The notes under the pieces: generated by a model
Database searches by the model: none
Seen by the model: only the letters and a program-made list of their open reading frames with translations
What the model was told of the DNA's origin: nothing
Shown: positions 1-7,360 of the stretch, piece by piece
Layout: the number at the start of each line of letters is the position of its first letter
Numbering within the stretch: the stretch's first letter is position 1
Program-made: the position numbers and the translations under genes
From: Flavobacteriales bacterium
GTDB lineage: Bacteria > Bacteroidota > Bacteroidia > NORP154
NCBI GenBank assembly: GCA_012965625.1
Contig: DTSC01000298.1
Coordinates: forward strand, 1 to 26,089
DNA length: 26,089 bases
Direction of reading: 5' to 3'

Positions 1-165
1 CAACGAGGTTTGTGAAAAATTCAACCCAATTACCCCACCCTTATTCCATCCTTCAAGTGAGTCTTTTTTATGAGTTGTTAAGATTTTTTCTGTTGCTGTT
101 ATCTGGGCATTTAAGTTGAATGCCGTAATAATTGAGATATAAAAAATAAATCGGATGGTTCTCAA
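1..165 (-). CDS. DUF3078 family protein, N-terminal fragment (cut by window edge)
   Basis: Only the first 55 codons are inside the window. They encode a signal peptide (RTIRFIFYISIITAFNLNAQ, cut probably after NAQ), then a segment ending GWNKGGVIGLNFSQTSL. The G-W-x-x-G-G-x-x-x-L-N-F-S-Q-T-S-L pattern is the one I associate with the start of DUF3078, a Bacteroidota family of about 300 residues thought to form an outer-membrane beta-barrel; function unknown. There is no ATG: an in-frame TAA lies at 178-180, leaving TTG at 163-165 (chosen) or at 169-171. The gene follows the lipoprotein at 184-744 by under 20 nt on the same strand, so the two are probably co-transcribed and translationally coupled, which would fit a weak start codon. 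The family call rests on a short match. Confidence 0.62.
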   Translation of the reverse strand, partial: MRTIRFIFYISIITAFNLNAQITATEKILTTHKKDSLEGWNKGGVIGLNFSQTSL

Positions 166-183
166 TTCCAAGAATCTTTAGAG

Positions 184-744
184 TTATTGGCTAATTATTT
201 CTAATTCTTTTAATAAAAAAACAATTACAACTGCGAATAATAGTGCAACTAAGAGGGTAAGCAATATATCTAATCCAATTATCATGAAAACTATAAATAT
301 AATTCCTGCAATAATTAAACCTGTCGTTAAATAGTTGTTACCATGTTCACCTGAAGGTTTTAAGGTCTTTTGGCTAAAGTTTATATCCTTCCTTTTATGA
401 AAGTTTAATGGGCCAGAACTGTTAAACCCTAATTTTGGTTTTGAGGTAATTTTTTCTTTGTTGGATACTTTAACCTTCTTGATGTTTCTTTGGTTTTTTC
501 TTTTGTTTTTTTTATTGCTTCCAGATGGAATATTTTGAATTTCTGTCGTTTTTTCTTCTATAGATGTACCAGAAGCTAAATCCTCTTTATTTAAAATTGA
601 TGGCCTCTTAATTCTTTTGTTCTTCGAAATATTTACATAATAACCATCATTATATCTTCTTTTTTCAACTTTTGAAATTTTAATTGTACTACAAGATGAG
701 ATGATGAAACCTGCTAAAAGAAAGATATTGAGCACATATTTCAT
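184..744 (-). CDS. Membrane-anchored lipoprotein of unknown function
   Basis: A 186-residue protein with a clear lipoprotein signal: a hydrophobic stretch ending IISSC, so Cys18 is the likely lipidated residue. Just after it comes the K-R-R-Y-x-x-G-Y-Y-V-N motif (residues 28-38), seen in many short Bacteroidota lipoproteins of unknown role. Residues 40-125 are rich in Lys, Arg, Ser and Asn and look disordered. The C-terminus (about 138-180) holds two closely spaced hydrophobic helices, so the protein would have both a lipid anchor and a helical hairpin in a membrane. It is divergent from the C1 peptidase gene at 856 and lies just upstream of the DUF3078 gene, its likely operon partner. I do not recognise a function. 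Confidence 0.7.
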   Translation of the reverse strand: MKYVLNIFLLAGFIISSCSTIKISKVEKRRYNDGYYVNISKNKRIKRPSILNKEDLASGTSIEEKTTEIQNIPSGSNKKNKRKNQRNIKKVKVSNKEKITSKPKLGFNSSGPLNFHKRKDINFSQKTLKPSGEHGNNYLTTGLIIAGIIFIVFMIIGLDILLTLLVALLFAVVIVFLLKELEIISQ

Positions 745-855
745 AATTATTTATACAAGTCTAAAAAGAAGAGGCCTAAAGTAGGTTTATTTTTATTCAT
801 CATTAAATTTATTTCCTAATTTTATCCCATTATAATATTAAAAATATTAGCAATT

Positions 856-2076
856 ATGATAAAGCAAGTTACCCTTTACATTGGATGTTTCTGCCTAGGT
901 TTAAATTACACTTCTTTTTCTCAAGGTGATAAAGCAGCTTTTATTCAATATGAAAATAAATTTTATTCAGAAATAAAAGAAGGTATTAAGGACTTTAATA
1001 AGGAGGAGCGTGGGCCGAGGAAGAGTTTTAAAATGGTTTATGAAGGAAAGAATATCCCAAAATCAACTTCGGAGTTTACAACGGTTTGGTGTAAGGATCC
1101 TGTTTCACAGGGCAATACTGGTACTTGCTGGTGTTTTTCAACTTCTTCTTTTTATGAATCAGAAATATTCCGGTTAACCAAACAGAAGATAGATCTTTCT
1201 GAGCTTTATACTGTCTATTGGGAATATGTTGAAAAGGCAAGGGAATATATTCGTACGAGGGGTAAATCCTTTTTTGGAGAAGGCTCAGAAACGAATGCTG
1301 TTGCCCGGATGATGGAAAAATATGGAATCGTTCCTTTGGAAGATTATAATGGTATGCAGGAGAAACAGGTTTTTCATGATCATAGTAAAATGTTTAAAGA
1401 GATGCAACATTATTTGAATTCATTGAAACGTGACTATGCCTGGAACGAACCAGAGGCTATTGCAACCATTAAATCCATATTAGATTATCATATAGGTAAA
1501 CCTCCCACAGAAATAACTTATGATGGAAAGAAAATGACCCCTCTTGATTTTCTTAATAATGTGACCAAACTTAAGCCGAGTGACTATGTGAATTTTATGT
1601 CATTGATGCAATCACCCTATTATAAAAATACAGAATATAAAGTTCCAGATAATTGGTGGAGAAGTGATGCTTATTACAATGTTCCTTTGGAAGACTTTAT
1701 GTACATTATTTTGAATGCAGTTAAATCTGGGTATAGTCTTTCAATTGGAGGTGATGTGTCAGAAAGTGGATATGACCCTAAGAATGATGTCGCAATGGTG
1801 CCATCTTATGATATTCCTTCTGATCATATTAATGAATATTCCAGGCAGCTTAGGTTTACCAATGGAGCTACCACAGATGATCACGCAATACACCTAATGG
1901 GATACAAAGAAAGTGGTGATGACCTTTGGTTTTTAATTAAAGACTCAGGAAGTGGAGCAAGAAATGGGAAAAACAATGGCTATTATTTCTATCATGAGGA
2001 CTTTGTGAAGCTTAAAACAATGACATTTACTGTCCATAAGGATGCAGCTAAAGATATCCTCAAAAAAATACAGTAG
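856..2076 (+). CDS. Exported C1 (papain/PepC-like) cysteine peptidase
   Basis: A 406-residue protein with a signal peptide (residues 1-23, ending FSQ). It has the papain-clan active site: oxyanion Gln85 and nucleophile Cys91 in QGNTGTCWCFS, then His343 in DDHAIH. The layout (large insert between Cys and His, C-terminal VHKD after the His region) resembles the bleomycin hydrolase/PepC-like group (C1B) in Bacteroidota. The third catalytic position, usually Asn in N-S-W-G, reads KDSGSG here: Asp363 replaces Asn and the Trp is absent. This may be a subfamily trait or may alter activity. The role would be peptide cleavage in the periplasm or outside the cell. The CarboxypepD_reg gene starts 5 nt after its stop, so the two form an operon. 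Confidence 0.85.
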   Translation: MIKQVTLYIGCFCLGLNYTSFSQGDKAAFIQYENKFYSEIKEGIKDFNKEERGPRKSFKMVYEGKNIPKSTSEFTTVWCKDPVSQGNTGTCWCFSTSSFYESEIFRLTKQKIDLSELYTVYWEYVEKAREYIRTRGKSFFGEGSETNAVARMMEKYGIVPLEDYNGMQEKQVFHDHSKMFKEMQHYLNSLKRDYAWNEPEAIATIKSILDYHIGKPPTEITYDGKKMTPLDFLNNVTKLKPSDYVNFMSLMQSPYYKNTEYKVPDNWWRSDAYYNVPLEDFMYIILNAVKSGYSLSIGGDVSESGYDPKNDVAMVPSYDIPSDHINEYSRQLRFTNGATTDDHAIHLMGYKESGDDLWFLIKDSGSGARNGKNNGYYFYHEDFVKLKTMTFTVHKDAAKDILKKIQ

Positions 2077-2081
2077 CTAAA

Positions 2082-2915
2082 ATGAGAAGATATCTGTTTT
2101 TTTCGATTCTTCTTTTTGCTTCATTCTCGTATCCTATCCTAGCGCAGGATATATATAAAGGGAAAACAGTTGATGTAAATACTCAAAAGCCTTTAGACTT
2201 TGTTAATATAGGTGTTTTGGGTAAAGGAGTAGGCACTTGTTCAAAAATGGGGGGTGCTTATCAGCTTGATCTAACAGGCGTTAAAGAAACGGATACACTG
2301 ATTTTCTCATTGATAGGCTATGCTGCTGATACAGTAATCGTCTATGATTATAAGAAAAAATACAGAAGTAAGGTCGCCATTATATTTCTAAGCTCTTTGG
2401 TTTTGCCATACCAGGAGAAGTTAATTTATGATGCGGCGATGGTCACTAAGGTCTTGGGCAATAACCATGATTCAAAATCTAAGAAAGTGGGATTTGATGG
2501 CATGCTTTTAGGTGCTGAAATAGGGCTGAAGATTGCTATAAAAGGATCTCCCACTTATTTAAAAGACCTGCATTTCAGCTTGGTAAAATCTCCATCCGTT
2601 AATTCTCATTTAAGGATTAAAATGTACTATATGGTAAATGGTATGCCTAAAGAACAAATTCTAGACGAGAATATAATCGTTGAGATAAAACCAGGGCAAA
2701 AGATGGTTGTAGTTAACCTCTTGCCATACCATATAGTTTTAGAAGAGGACGTAGTAGTATCTGTTGAATGTATTGATGGCGCTTTAATGGGGGGTGAAAG
2801 TGGCATTCTGCTTGCTGGAGGCAGAGGCCCCTTGTTTAAAAGGAATGTTAGCCACGGTAAATGGGGGCGGTATGGTGGGCCGGGCCTTGGAATCAATGTG
2901 ACGGCAATCTATTAA
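2082..2915 (+). CDS. Secreted CarboxypepD_reg-like domain protein
   Basis: A 277-residue exported protein (signal peptide 1-22, ending ILAQ). Residues 23-110 form a carboxypeptidase-regulatory-like beta-sandwich, recognised by G-K-T-V-D-x-x-T-x-x-P-L-x-F-V-N-I and the later G-x-Y-Q-L-D-L and S-x-I-G-Y-A elements; this fold often starts outer-membrane or surface proteins in Bacteroidota. The remaining part (about 115-277) is a beta-rich region with many Gly residues near the end and no motif I can name; no T9SS tail is seen. It lies 5 nt after the C1 peptidase gene, so its product probably works with, or is processed by, that peptidase (inference). Confidence 0.72.
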   Translation: MRRYLFFSILLFASFSYPILAQDIYKGKTVDVNTQKPLDFVNIGVLGKGVGTCSKMGGAYQLDLTGVKETDTLIFSLIGYAADTVIVYDYKKKYRSKVAIIFLSSLVLPYQEKLIYDAAMVTKVLGNNHDSKSKKVGFDGMLLGAEIGLKIAIKGSPTYLKDLHFSLVKSPSVNSHLRIKMYYMVNGMPKEQILDENIIVEIKPGQKMVVVNLLPYHIVLEEDVVVSVECIDGALMGGESGILLAGGRGPLFKRNVSHGKWGRYGGPGLGINVTAIY

Positions 2916-3063
2916 GCGATGCAGCTTTTATGACTATGTTGAATTATGGGAGCTCTTGTTGTTAAATAATTTCAATACTATTCGGCATTAAATGAATTTG
3001 ATTATTCATAATTCAATCGAGGACCTAAGAGTAAATAGAGCGCTGGTTCTATTGACTAATAGT

Positions 3064-4119
3064 ATGCATGGTACTCAGCACAAATTCGGGAATTTGAGGA
3101 CGCTTGTTTTAATCTTTATATTGTTTGGTCATTGTAGCATTGCGCAGATACCCCCTGGTTACTATGACTCGGCACAGGGCCTGACGGGAGCGCAACTCAG
3201 GACAGCTTTATTTAATATTATTGATGGCCATTCAGTGAAAAGTTACGCAAGCCTCTGGTCACATTTTCAAAGTACGGATAGCAAATCTGGTCTGGTATGG
3301 GATATGTATTCTGATGTACCGTCAGGATCACCAAATTATATCTACCAATTTGGCTCAGATCAATGTGGAATTTACGCCGCTGAGGGTGATTGCTATAACC
3401 GGGAACATTCGGTTCCACAGAGCTGGTTTAATAGTGCGTCCCCTATGCAGTCTGATCTCTTTCATGTGTATCCGACTGATGGTTATGTTAATGGTCAGCG
3501 CAGTAATTATCCTTACGGAGAAGTCAGTAATCCTTTTAAGACCTCTTCCAACGGATCTAAATCAGGGCCTTGCTCTTACCCTGGTTATACTGGAACTGTG
3601 TTTGAACCGATTGATGAATACAAAGGAGATTTTGCTCGTAGCTATTTCTATATGATGACGCGATATAAGAACAATATTACTTCCTGGTCTACTGCAATGT
3701 TCAGTGGAAATAATTTTTCGACTTGGGCCAACGACATGCTGCTCTCATGGCATAAAAATGATAGTGTAGATCAAAAGGAGATTGACCGCAACAATGCAGT
3801 TTATTCCATCCAGGGTAACCGCAATCCCTTTATTGACTCTCCAAATTGGGTTGACTCGATTTGGGTACAGCTAGTATCCATTCCGGCATTATCTAAACCC
3901 AAGATAGAAATGTGGGTGTTCAAAGGCTCTTTGCAAATTCAAATTGAACCACCAGTGCCCATTTCATTAAAAGTGTTTAATATGCATGGTGCTGTCGTAT
4001 TACAAGAGCAAGTTGCGTCAGGGTTAAATCTAATTGACTTGCCTTCAGCTTCTGGATTCTATTTCGTATGTGCTATAGTAGATGAGGAAATTCACACACT
4101 TAAGATTCTGAAAGAGTAA
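3064..4119 (+). CDS. Secreted endonuclease I family nuclease with T9SS sorting domain
   Basis: Endonuclease I (EndA/Vvn type, beta-beta-alpha metal fold). Counting from the longer possible ATG at 2992, the signature is NREHSVPQSWF with His139 as the expected general base, followed by S-D-L-F-H-V-Y-P-T-D and N167 as a likely metal ligand. Family members degrade DNA and often RNA without sequence specificity. The start at 3064 (MHGTQHKF...) is preferred because it puts the signal peptide, ending HCSIAQ, near the N-terminus; a TTG at 3094 would give an even shorter one. The last 75 or so residues form a T9SS type A sorting domain (L-K-V-F-N-M-H-G ... S-G-F-Y-F-V ... H-T-L-K-I-L-K-E), so the nuclease is probably exported across the outer membrane for nutrient or extracellular DNA breakdown. 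Confidence 0.9.
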   Translation: MHGTQHKFGNLRTLVLIFILFGHCSIAQIPPGYYDSAQGLTGAQLRTALFNIIDGHSVKSYASLWSHFQSTDSKSGLVWDMYSDVPSGSPNYIYQFGSDQCGIYAAEGDCYNREHSVPQSWFNSASPMQSDLFHVYPTDGYVNGQRSNYPYGEVSNPFKTSSNGSKSGPCSYPGYTGTVFEPIDEYKGDFARSYFYMMTRYKNNITSWSTAMFSGNNFSTWANDMLLSWHKNDSVDQKEIDRNNAVYSIQGNRNPFIDSPNWVDSIWVQLVSIPALSKPKIEMWVFKGSLQIQIEPPVPISLKVFNMHGAVVLQEQVASGLNLIDLPSASGFYFVCAIVDEEIHTLKILKE

Positions 4120-4144
4120 ATTTCTTAGATGATATTGATGACGG

Positions 4145-4160
4145 ATATTCTGCGGAATAT
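4145..4160. other. Small hairpin between convergent genes
   Basis: ATATTC-TGCG-GAATAT is a perfect 6-bp stem with a 4-nt loop, lying between the stops of the endonuclease gene and of the convergent T9SS gene. It could slow or end transcription from either side, but no T-run follows, so a terminator role is only a guess. Confidence 0.25.
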
Positions 4161-4185
4161 TTGGATGTAATTGACTAGTGTCAGA

Positions 4186-4974
4186 TCATTGCGCTCCAAT
4201 CACCATCTTTTTAGAGGAGGAACTTACCCCATCAATTAAGGTGATAATGAAGACCCCAGGATTCAGTTCCCCAGTGTCGATAGAAACAATGTTCATTCCC
4301 TGCTCAGAATAAATTTGCTTTGACATAACCAAAACACCGATCATATTATGAACAGTAAAGCTAACGTTCTGGTTGCCTGTTGATTTGAAGCGAATTTTTG
4401 CTCCAATATTTGATGGGTTGGGGCTAATGCCATAAACCTCAATATTATCTTCTTCAATCCTTTTTATACTTGTGGTAGTTCCTGTTGAATCAATGGTTAG
4501 ATTATATACAATATCATATGCGGGAGCGTCATAAGCACCATCTAATGGGAATGGTAATGGCGACTCAACATTCGCTACGATGGTTACGGAGAAAGTGAAA
4601 TTCCCAGACTGATTAGGGGTGCCACTTATTAAAAAACATCCGTTCGTATTACCTGGCCATAGGCATGATGAGATATCGCAGGCATGGGACAATCCTGAAG
4701 GCAACCCAGTGATTCCTGTTATTGACACCGAATTAATAGTAGCTGTAATTGTTCCAAGTACGGGAATGGTAACGGTCGTGTCTATCGGTACGATTACAGT
4801 AAAATTCTGGCTGTAGGCTGTTCCCATAGTTCCTGAAGCAATTCCGGTAACAGTATCAGGCCAAATTCCAGGTATTCCAAAACCAGTATAAGTTGGATCT
4901 GGTGTGCACTGGGCAAAGCCACCCAGATTTTGTGTCAGATAAAATAGTATAATTATAAATAGATGCTTTTTCAT
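4186..4974 (-). CDS. Secreted He_PIG-like domain protein with T9SS sorting domain
   Basis: A 262-residue protein with a signal peptide (1-21, ending GGFAQ). Residues 40-130 read like one He_PIG/cadherin-like Ig module: G-T-x-G-x-A-Y-S-Q-N-F-T-V, then G-L-P-S-G-L, then I-S-G-T-P-N-Q-S-G-N-F-T-F-S-V-T. Four Cys in the middle (HACDISSCLWPGNTNGC plus one near the N-terminus) may form disulfides. The last 80 residues are a T9SS type A domain (G-I-S-P-N-P-S ... N-M-I-G ... N-P-G-V-F-I-I-T-L). It is therefore probably attached to, or released from, the cell surface. No enzymatic motif is seen; it may be adhesive or structural. A good Bacteroidota promoter precedes it (5006-5038). Confidence 0.78.
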   Translation of the reverse strand: MKKHLFIIILFYLTQNLGGFAQCTPDPTYTGFGIPGIWPDTVTGIASGTMGTAYSQNFTVIVPIDTTVTIPVLGTITATINSVSITGITGLPSGLSHACDISSCLWPGNTNGCFLISGTPNQSGNFTFSVTIVANVESPLPFPLDGAYDAPAYDIVYNLTIDSTGTTTSIKRIEEDNIEVYGISPNPSNIGAKIRFKSTGNQNVSFTVHNMIGVLVMSKQIYSEQGMNIVSIDTGELNPGVFIITLIDGVSSSSKKMVIGAQ

Positions 4975-5005
4975 TTTCGTATAGTTTATATGTATGAAAC
5001 TAATA

Positions 5006-5038
5006 CAAATTTATCCGTAAAACAAATTAACCGACAAA
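5006..5038 (-). promoter_or_regulatory. Bacteroidota-type promoter for the He_PIG/T9SS gene
   Basis: On the minus strand TAAATTTG (5013-5006) matches the -7 box TAnnTTTG perfectly, and TTTG (5038-5035) lies 21 nt upstream as a -33 element. The predicted RNA start is near 4999, leaving a leader of about 25 nt before the ATG at 4974. Confidence 0.5.
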
Positions 5039-5073
5039 TATGAACGTAAACTTTACTAACAAGATATTGTTTA

Positions 5074-5583
5074 TTAAGCACTTGTTTTTTTCTCCGCTTT
5101 AGGCTTAAACGACCAGGTTATTTTGAATTGAGCAACTTGGTCACCCCCTTCGTCAACCCCTGTGGTCATGGCTGTAACTATTTTGCCTTCACCTGTATGT
5201 ATGCTTGTTTCCACTGCTTCTTGGATTTTCTTACCATCTAAACAAGTAAATGTAATAAGCCCTACAGCTTTTTTATTAAACTCTCCCTCTATACCCAATA
5301 CCAGTGTTGATACCTTGGGTTTTGATTTATACGTTGATGCAATGCAGAGAATTCCGGTACTAAGCTCTGCAGCCATAGCAAGGCATGCAAAATACATGGA
5401 CTTGAACGGATTTTTTGTCAGGTATTTATAAGGTATAGTTACCACTCCTTTTTCTTCAGTAAGTTCACGGACCCTCATTCCTGCCAGGAAGCCCATAGGG
5501 AGGTCTTTAAGCAGGAAGAGCTTGAATTTAAACCCATTTATTAATAGCTTTCTTAAGGCCTCAGAGTTGTTGTTTTTACTCAT
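5074..5583 (-). CDS. DUF4442 hotdog-fold thioesterase-like protein
   Basis: A 169-residue cytoplasmic protein matching DUF4442, a branch of the hotdog thioesterase superfamily. The visible signature is the run N-P-F-K-S-M-Y-F-A-C-L-A-M-A-A-E-L-S-T-G (residues 58-77), corresponding to the N-x-x-x-x-x-F-A-A-L-x-x-A-A-E helix of that family, followed by beta-strands of a hotdog sheet (V-T-F/I-T-F-T-C ... F-K-I-T-W-S-F). Hotdog proteins usually act on acyl-CoA or acyl-ACP thioesters; the substrate here cannot be told. It has its own start region, divergent from the SPOR-like gene at 5730, with a -7 box TAATTTTG at 5613-5606 on the minus strand. Confidence 0.8.
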   Translation of the reverse strand: MSKNNNSEALRKLLINGFKFKLFLLKDLPMGFLAGMRVRELTEEKGVVTIPYKYLTKNPFKSMYFACLAMAAELSTGILCIASTYKSKPKVSTLVLGIEGEFNKKAVGLITFTCLDGKKIQEAVETSIHTGEGKIVTAMTTGVDEGGDQVAQFKITWSFKPKAEKKTSA

Positions 5584-5605
5584 ATCATCACAGAATATTT
5601 GAAAT

Positions 5606-5613
5606 CAAAATTA
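5606..5613 (-). promoter_or_regulatory. -7 promoter box for the DUF4442 gene
   Basis: TAATTTTG on the minus strand matches TAnnTTTG. It is 22 nt upstream of the ATG at 5583. No TTG is found at the usual -33 distance, so this is a weak call. Confidence 0.3.
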
Positions 5614-5691
5614 GGTATTTGATATAGATAAATTCACTTTCAATTGTTAATAAATATTAAGGACATCTTTATTCCCAGGTAGAGTTTTTAA

Positions 5692-5699
5692 TATTTTTG
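5692..5699 (+). promoter_or_regulatory. -7 promoter box for the TPR/SPOR-like gene
   Basis: TATTTTTG matches TAnnTTTG and lies 30 nt before the ATG at 5730, giving a leader of about 24 nt. No clear -33 element. Confidence 0.33.
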
Positions 5700-5729
5700 A
5701 TTTAAAATCAGAATAATTGAATAAATAGT

Positions 5730-6941
5730 ATGAAAAAAAGTGCAATCTATTTCTGTGTATGCAGCCTTTCTGTTTTTTGTATATTCTTTTATGCAAAAGG
5801 GAATGACAAAGCAGATTTTCGCGATAAGTTTTACAAAGCTAAATCTTATTTGGCTGGAGGTACAATAGATAAAGCTCTGCCTTTATTTATGGAGCTTTAT
5901 GATATAGATTCTACCAATTCCAATATATCCTATTTAATTGGTGTTTGTTATACAGAAGTAAAAACACCTACCTTTAAATCGATTTATTATCTTGAAAAAG
6001 GTGCTCAGAATATTTCGGTGGATTATAATCCAGGTGCATATCTTGAAACATCTTCTCCTATTTTTGCTTGGTACTATCTTACAATAGCCTATAGCCAGAA
6101 TGACCTATGTGAAAAAGCAAGAAGCTCTGCAACTAAGTTTAAGGAGCTTTATGGTTCTCATAAAAATGACTTCTATACGAAAGATGCAACAAACTGGGCT
6201 GAAAGGTGCAGATCGGATCATAGTGAAAAACCCATAGCTGAGCGTAAGGAAATTGTCCCAATTAGTGAACAGAAAATAGTAACTAAAAATATTGATTATG
6301 AAACAAAAACTCCGCTATATGCAGTTCAAATAGGTGCCTTTTCAAGGCTGGTTCCAATATGGAAATTTGATAACCTAAGCAATGTAGATGCTTTTATGGA
6401 TAAGGAAAGCATGATCAGGTATGTTATAGGTCATTTTACTTATGTTTCACAGGCAAATATATTATTAAAGGCAGTCTGGAAGTCTGGCTATGAAGATGCT
6501 TTTATTGTAGATATAAATTCAATCAAAAAGAATGTTGATCAACGGTATAAAGAATCGGTTGTAAGTGTTGATGATGTTTCCATTAAGGCTAAAGTCGTCG
6601 GCAGAGTGAATTATAGGGTTCAGATAGGGGCATTCAAAGAATCAATTCCCGATGATTTGGTGCAATTGTATTTGCGATTGGAAGGCATTAAAGAAAATAT
6701 GCACGACAATGTAACTTCTCTTTCAATTGGTGCATTTGACGACTATGAAACAGCTTCAATAAAAAGAAGTGAGCTGATGGAATTTGGTATTCCCGGTGCA
6801 TTCGTGGTGGCATATAATTATGATAGAAAAATTCCTGTGGACGAAGCAAATTATTATTTATCCAAAAATACCTCTGAAGAAATTGATGATGGAAATTCTA
6901 AGAAGAAGAAGAAGAGAAAGAGGAATAAGTCAGCAAAATAA
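5730..6941 (+). CDS. Exported protein with TPR-like region and two SPOR-like repeats
   Basis: A 403-residue protein with an N-terminal hydrophobic export signal (about residues 4-22). Residues 30-165 look like TPR helices (A-G-G-T-I-D-K-A-L-P-L-F-M-E-L-Y, then I-G-V-C-Y-T and Y-Y-L-T-I-A-Y-S). Two related units follow, each starting Y-x-V-Q-I-G-A-F (Y197-F204 and Y295-F302) and ending in A-F-I-V or A-F-V-V: these resemble SPOR domains, which bind denuded peptidoglycan. The second repeat contains a further S-I-G-A-F-D-D-Y-E-T-A element typical of SPOR pseudo-repeats. The tail (391-400) is a run of Lys/Arg. It may link the cell wall to an envelope or secretion complex (inference). It stands alone, divergent from DUF4442 and upstream of the riboswitch unit. 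Confidence 0.68.
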   Translation: MKKSAIYFCVCSLSVFCIFFYAKGNDKADFRDKFYKAKSYLAGGTIDKALPLFMELYDIDSTNSNISYLIGVCYTEVKTPTFKSIYYLEKGAQNISVDYNPGAYLETSSPIFAWYYLTIAYSQNDLCEKARSSATKFKELYGSHKNDFYTKDATNWAERCRSDHSEKPIAERKEIVPISEQKIVTKNIDYETKTPLYAVQIGAFSRLVPIWKFDNLSNVDAFMDKESMIRYVIGHFTYVSQANILLKAVWKSGYEDAFIVDINSIKKNVDQRYKESVVSVDDVSIKAKVVGRVNYRVQIGAFKESIPDDLVQLYLRLEGIKENMHDNVTSLSIGAFDDYETASIKRSELMEFGIPGAFVVAYNYDRKIPVDEANYYLSKNTSEEIDDGNSKKKKKRKRNKSAK

Positions 6942-6997
6942 TTTTAGCTGCTTTTAAAAAGAACTATTATTACTATTAAATCATTCTGGGAATTTAT

Positions 6998-7005
6998 TAT
7001 CTTTG
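6998..7005 (+). promoter_or_regulatory. -7 promoter box for the riboswitch transcript
   Basis: TATCTTTG matches TAnnTTTG. The predicted RNA start, about 7 nt downstream (near 7012), falls at the 5' edge of the cobalamin aptamer, as expected for a riboswitch leader. No clear -33 TTG. Confidence 0.42.
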
Positions 7006-7008
7006 GAT

Positions 7009-7208
7009 CGCATTGGTTATTATTTGCTTTCATAGCAAATAGTATAAAAGGGAATCCAGTGGAAATCTGGAGCATTTCCCGATGCTGTAAGCTCTTTTAA
7101 GATCTTGACATCCTTTGCCACTGTTCCGACAAGAATTGGAATGGGAAGGCTTTAAGATTATTTGGGATTGATTTCCCAAGAAGAGCAAGCCAGAAAACCT
7201 GTCGATGC
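7009..7208 (+). ncRNA. Cobalamin riboswitch (aptamer)
   Basis: The conserved landmarks occur in the right order and spacing: a 5' hairpin (ATTTGC 7022-7027 with GCAAAT 7035-7040), AAAAGGGAA (7046-7054), the P3 stem CCAG/CTGG (7056-7059, 7067-7070), CCCGATGCTGTAAGC (7078-7092), GCCACTG (7117-7123), TGGGAAGGC (7142-7150) and the B12 box AAGCCAGAAAACCTGTC (7187-7203). Bound adenosyl- or methylcobalamin would repress the downstream gene. It explains most of the 419-nt space between the SPOR-like gene and the beta-propeller gene. The exact ends (P1 stem) are estimated. Confidence 0.93.
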
Positions 7209-7260
7209 TTTTCTCCTGTAAAAGGTGAAATGATAATTCAAAGCTTTCGGGTAAAGAGCC

Positions 7261-7302
7261 AAGAGTGGATCCTATAGTTATATCAACCAGATCCTTCTTT
7301 TT
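7261..7302 (+). terminator. Candidate intrinsic terminator, expression platform of the riboswitch
   Basis: AAGAGTGGATC (7261-7271) pairs with GATCCTTCTT (7290-7299) with one bulged T: five Watson-Crick pairs (GGATC/GATCC) continued by AAGAG/TTCTT, with an 18-nt loop, followed by T residues. It lies about 50 nt after the aptamer and about 60 nt before the start codon, so B12 binding could end transcription here. The opposing antiterminator pairing was not worked out. Confidence 0.5.
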
Positions 7303-7360
7303 ACTCTTTTAGCTAATTAATAAATACGCCTGAAGATGTAGGGCAAAAACAAATAAAGCT

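Noticed and set aside
4145..4160. Bidirectional terminator between convergent genes
   Set aside because: The stem is only 6 bp and no T-run follows on either strand; kept only as a low-confidence hairpin.
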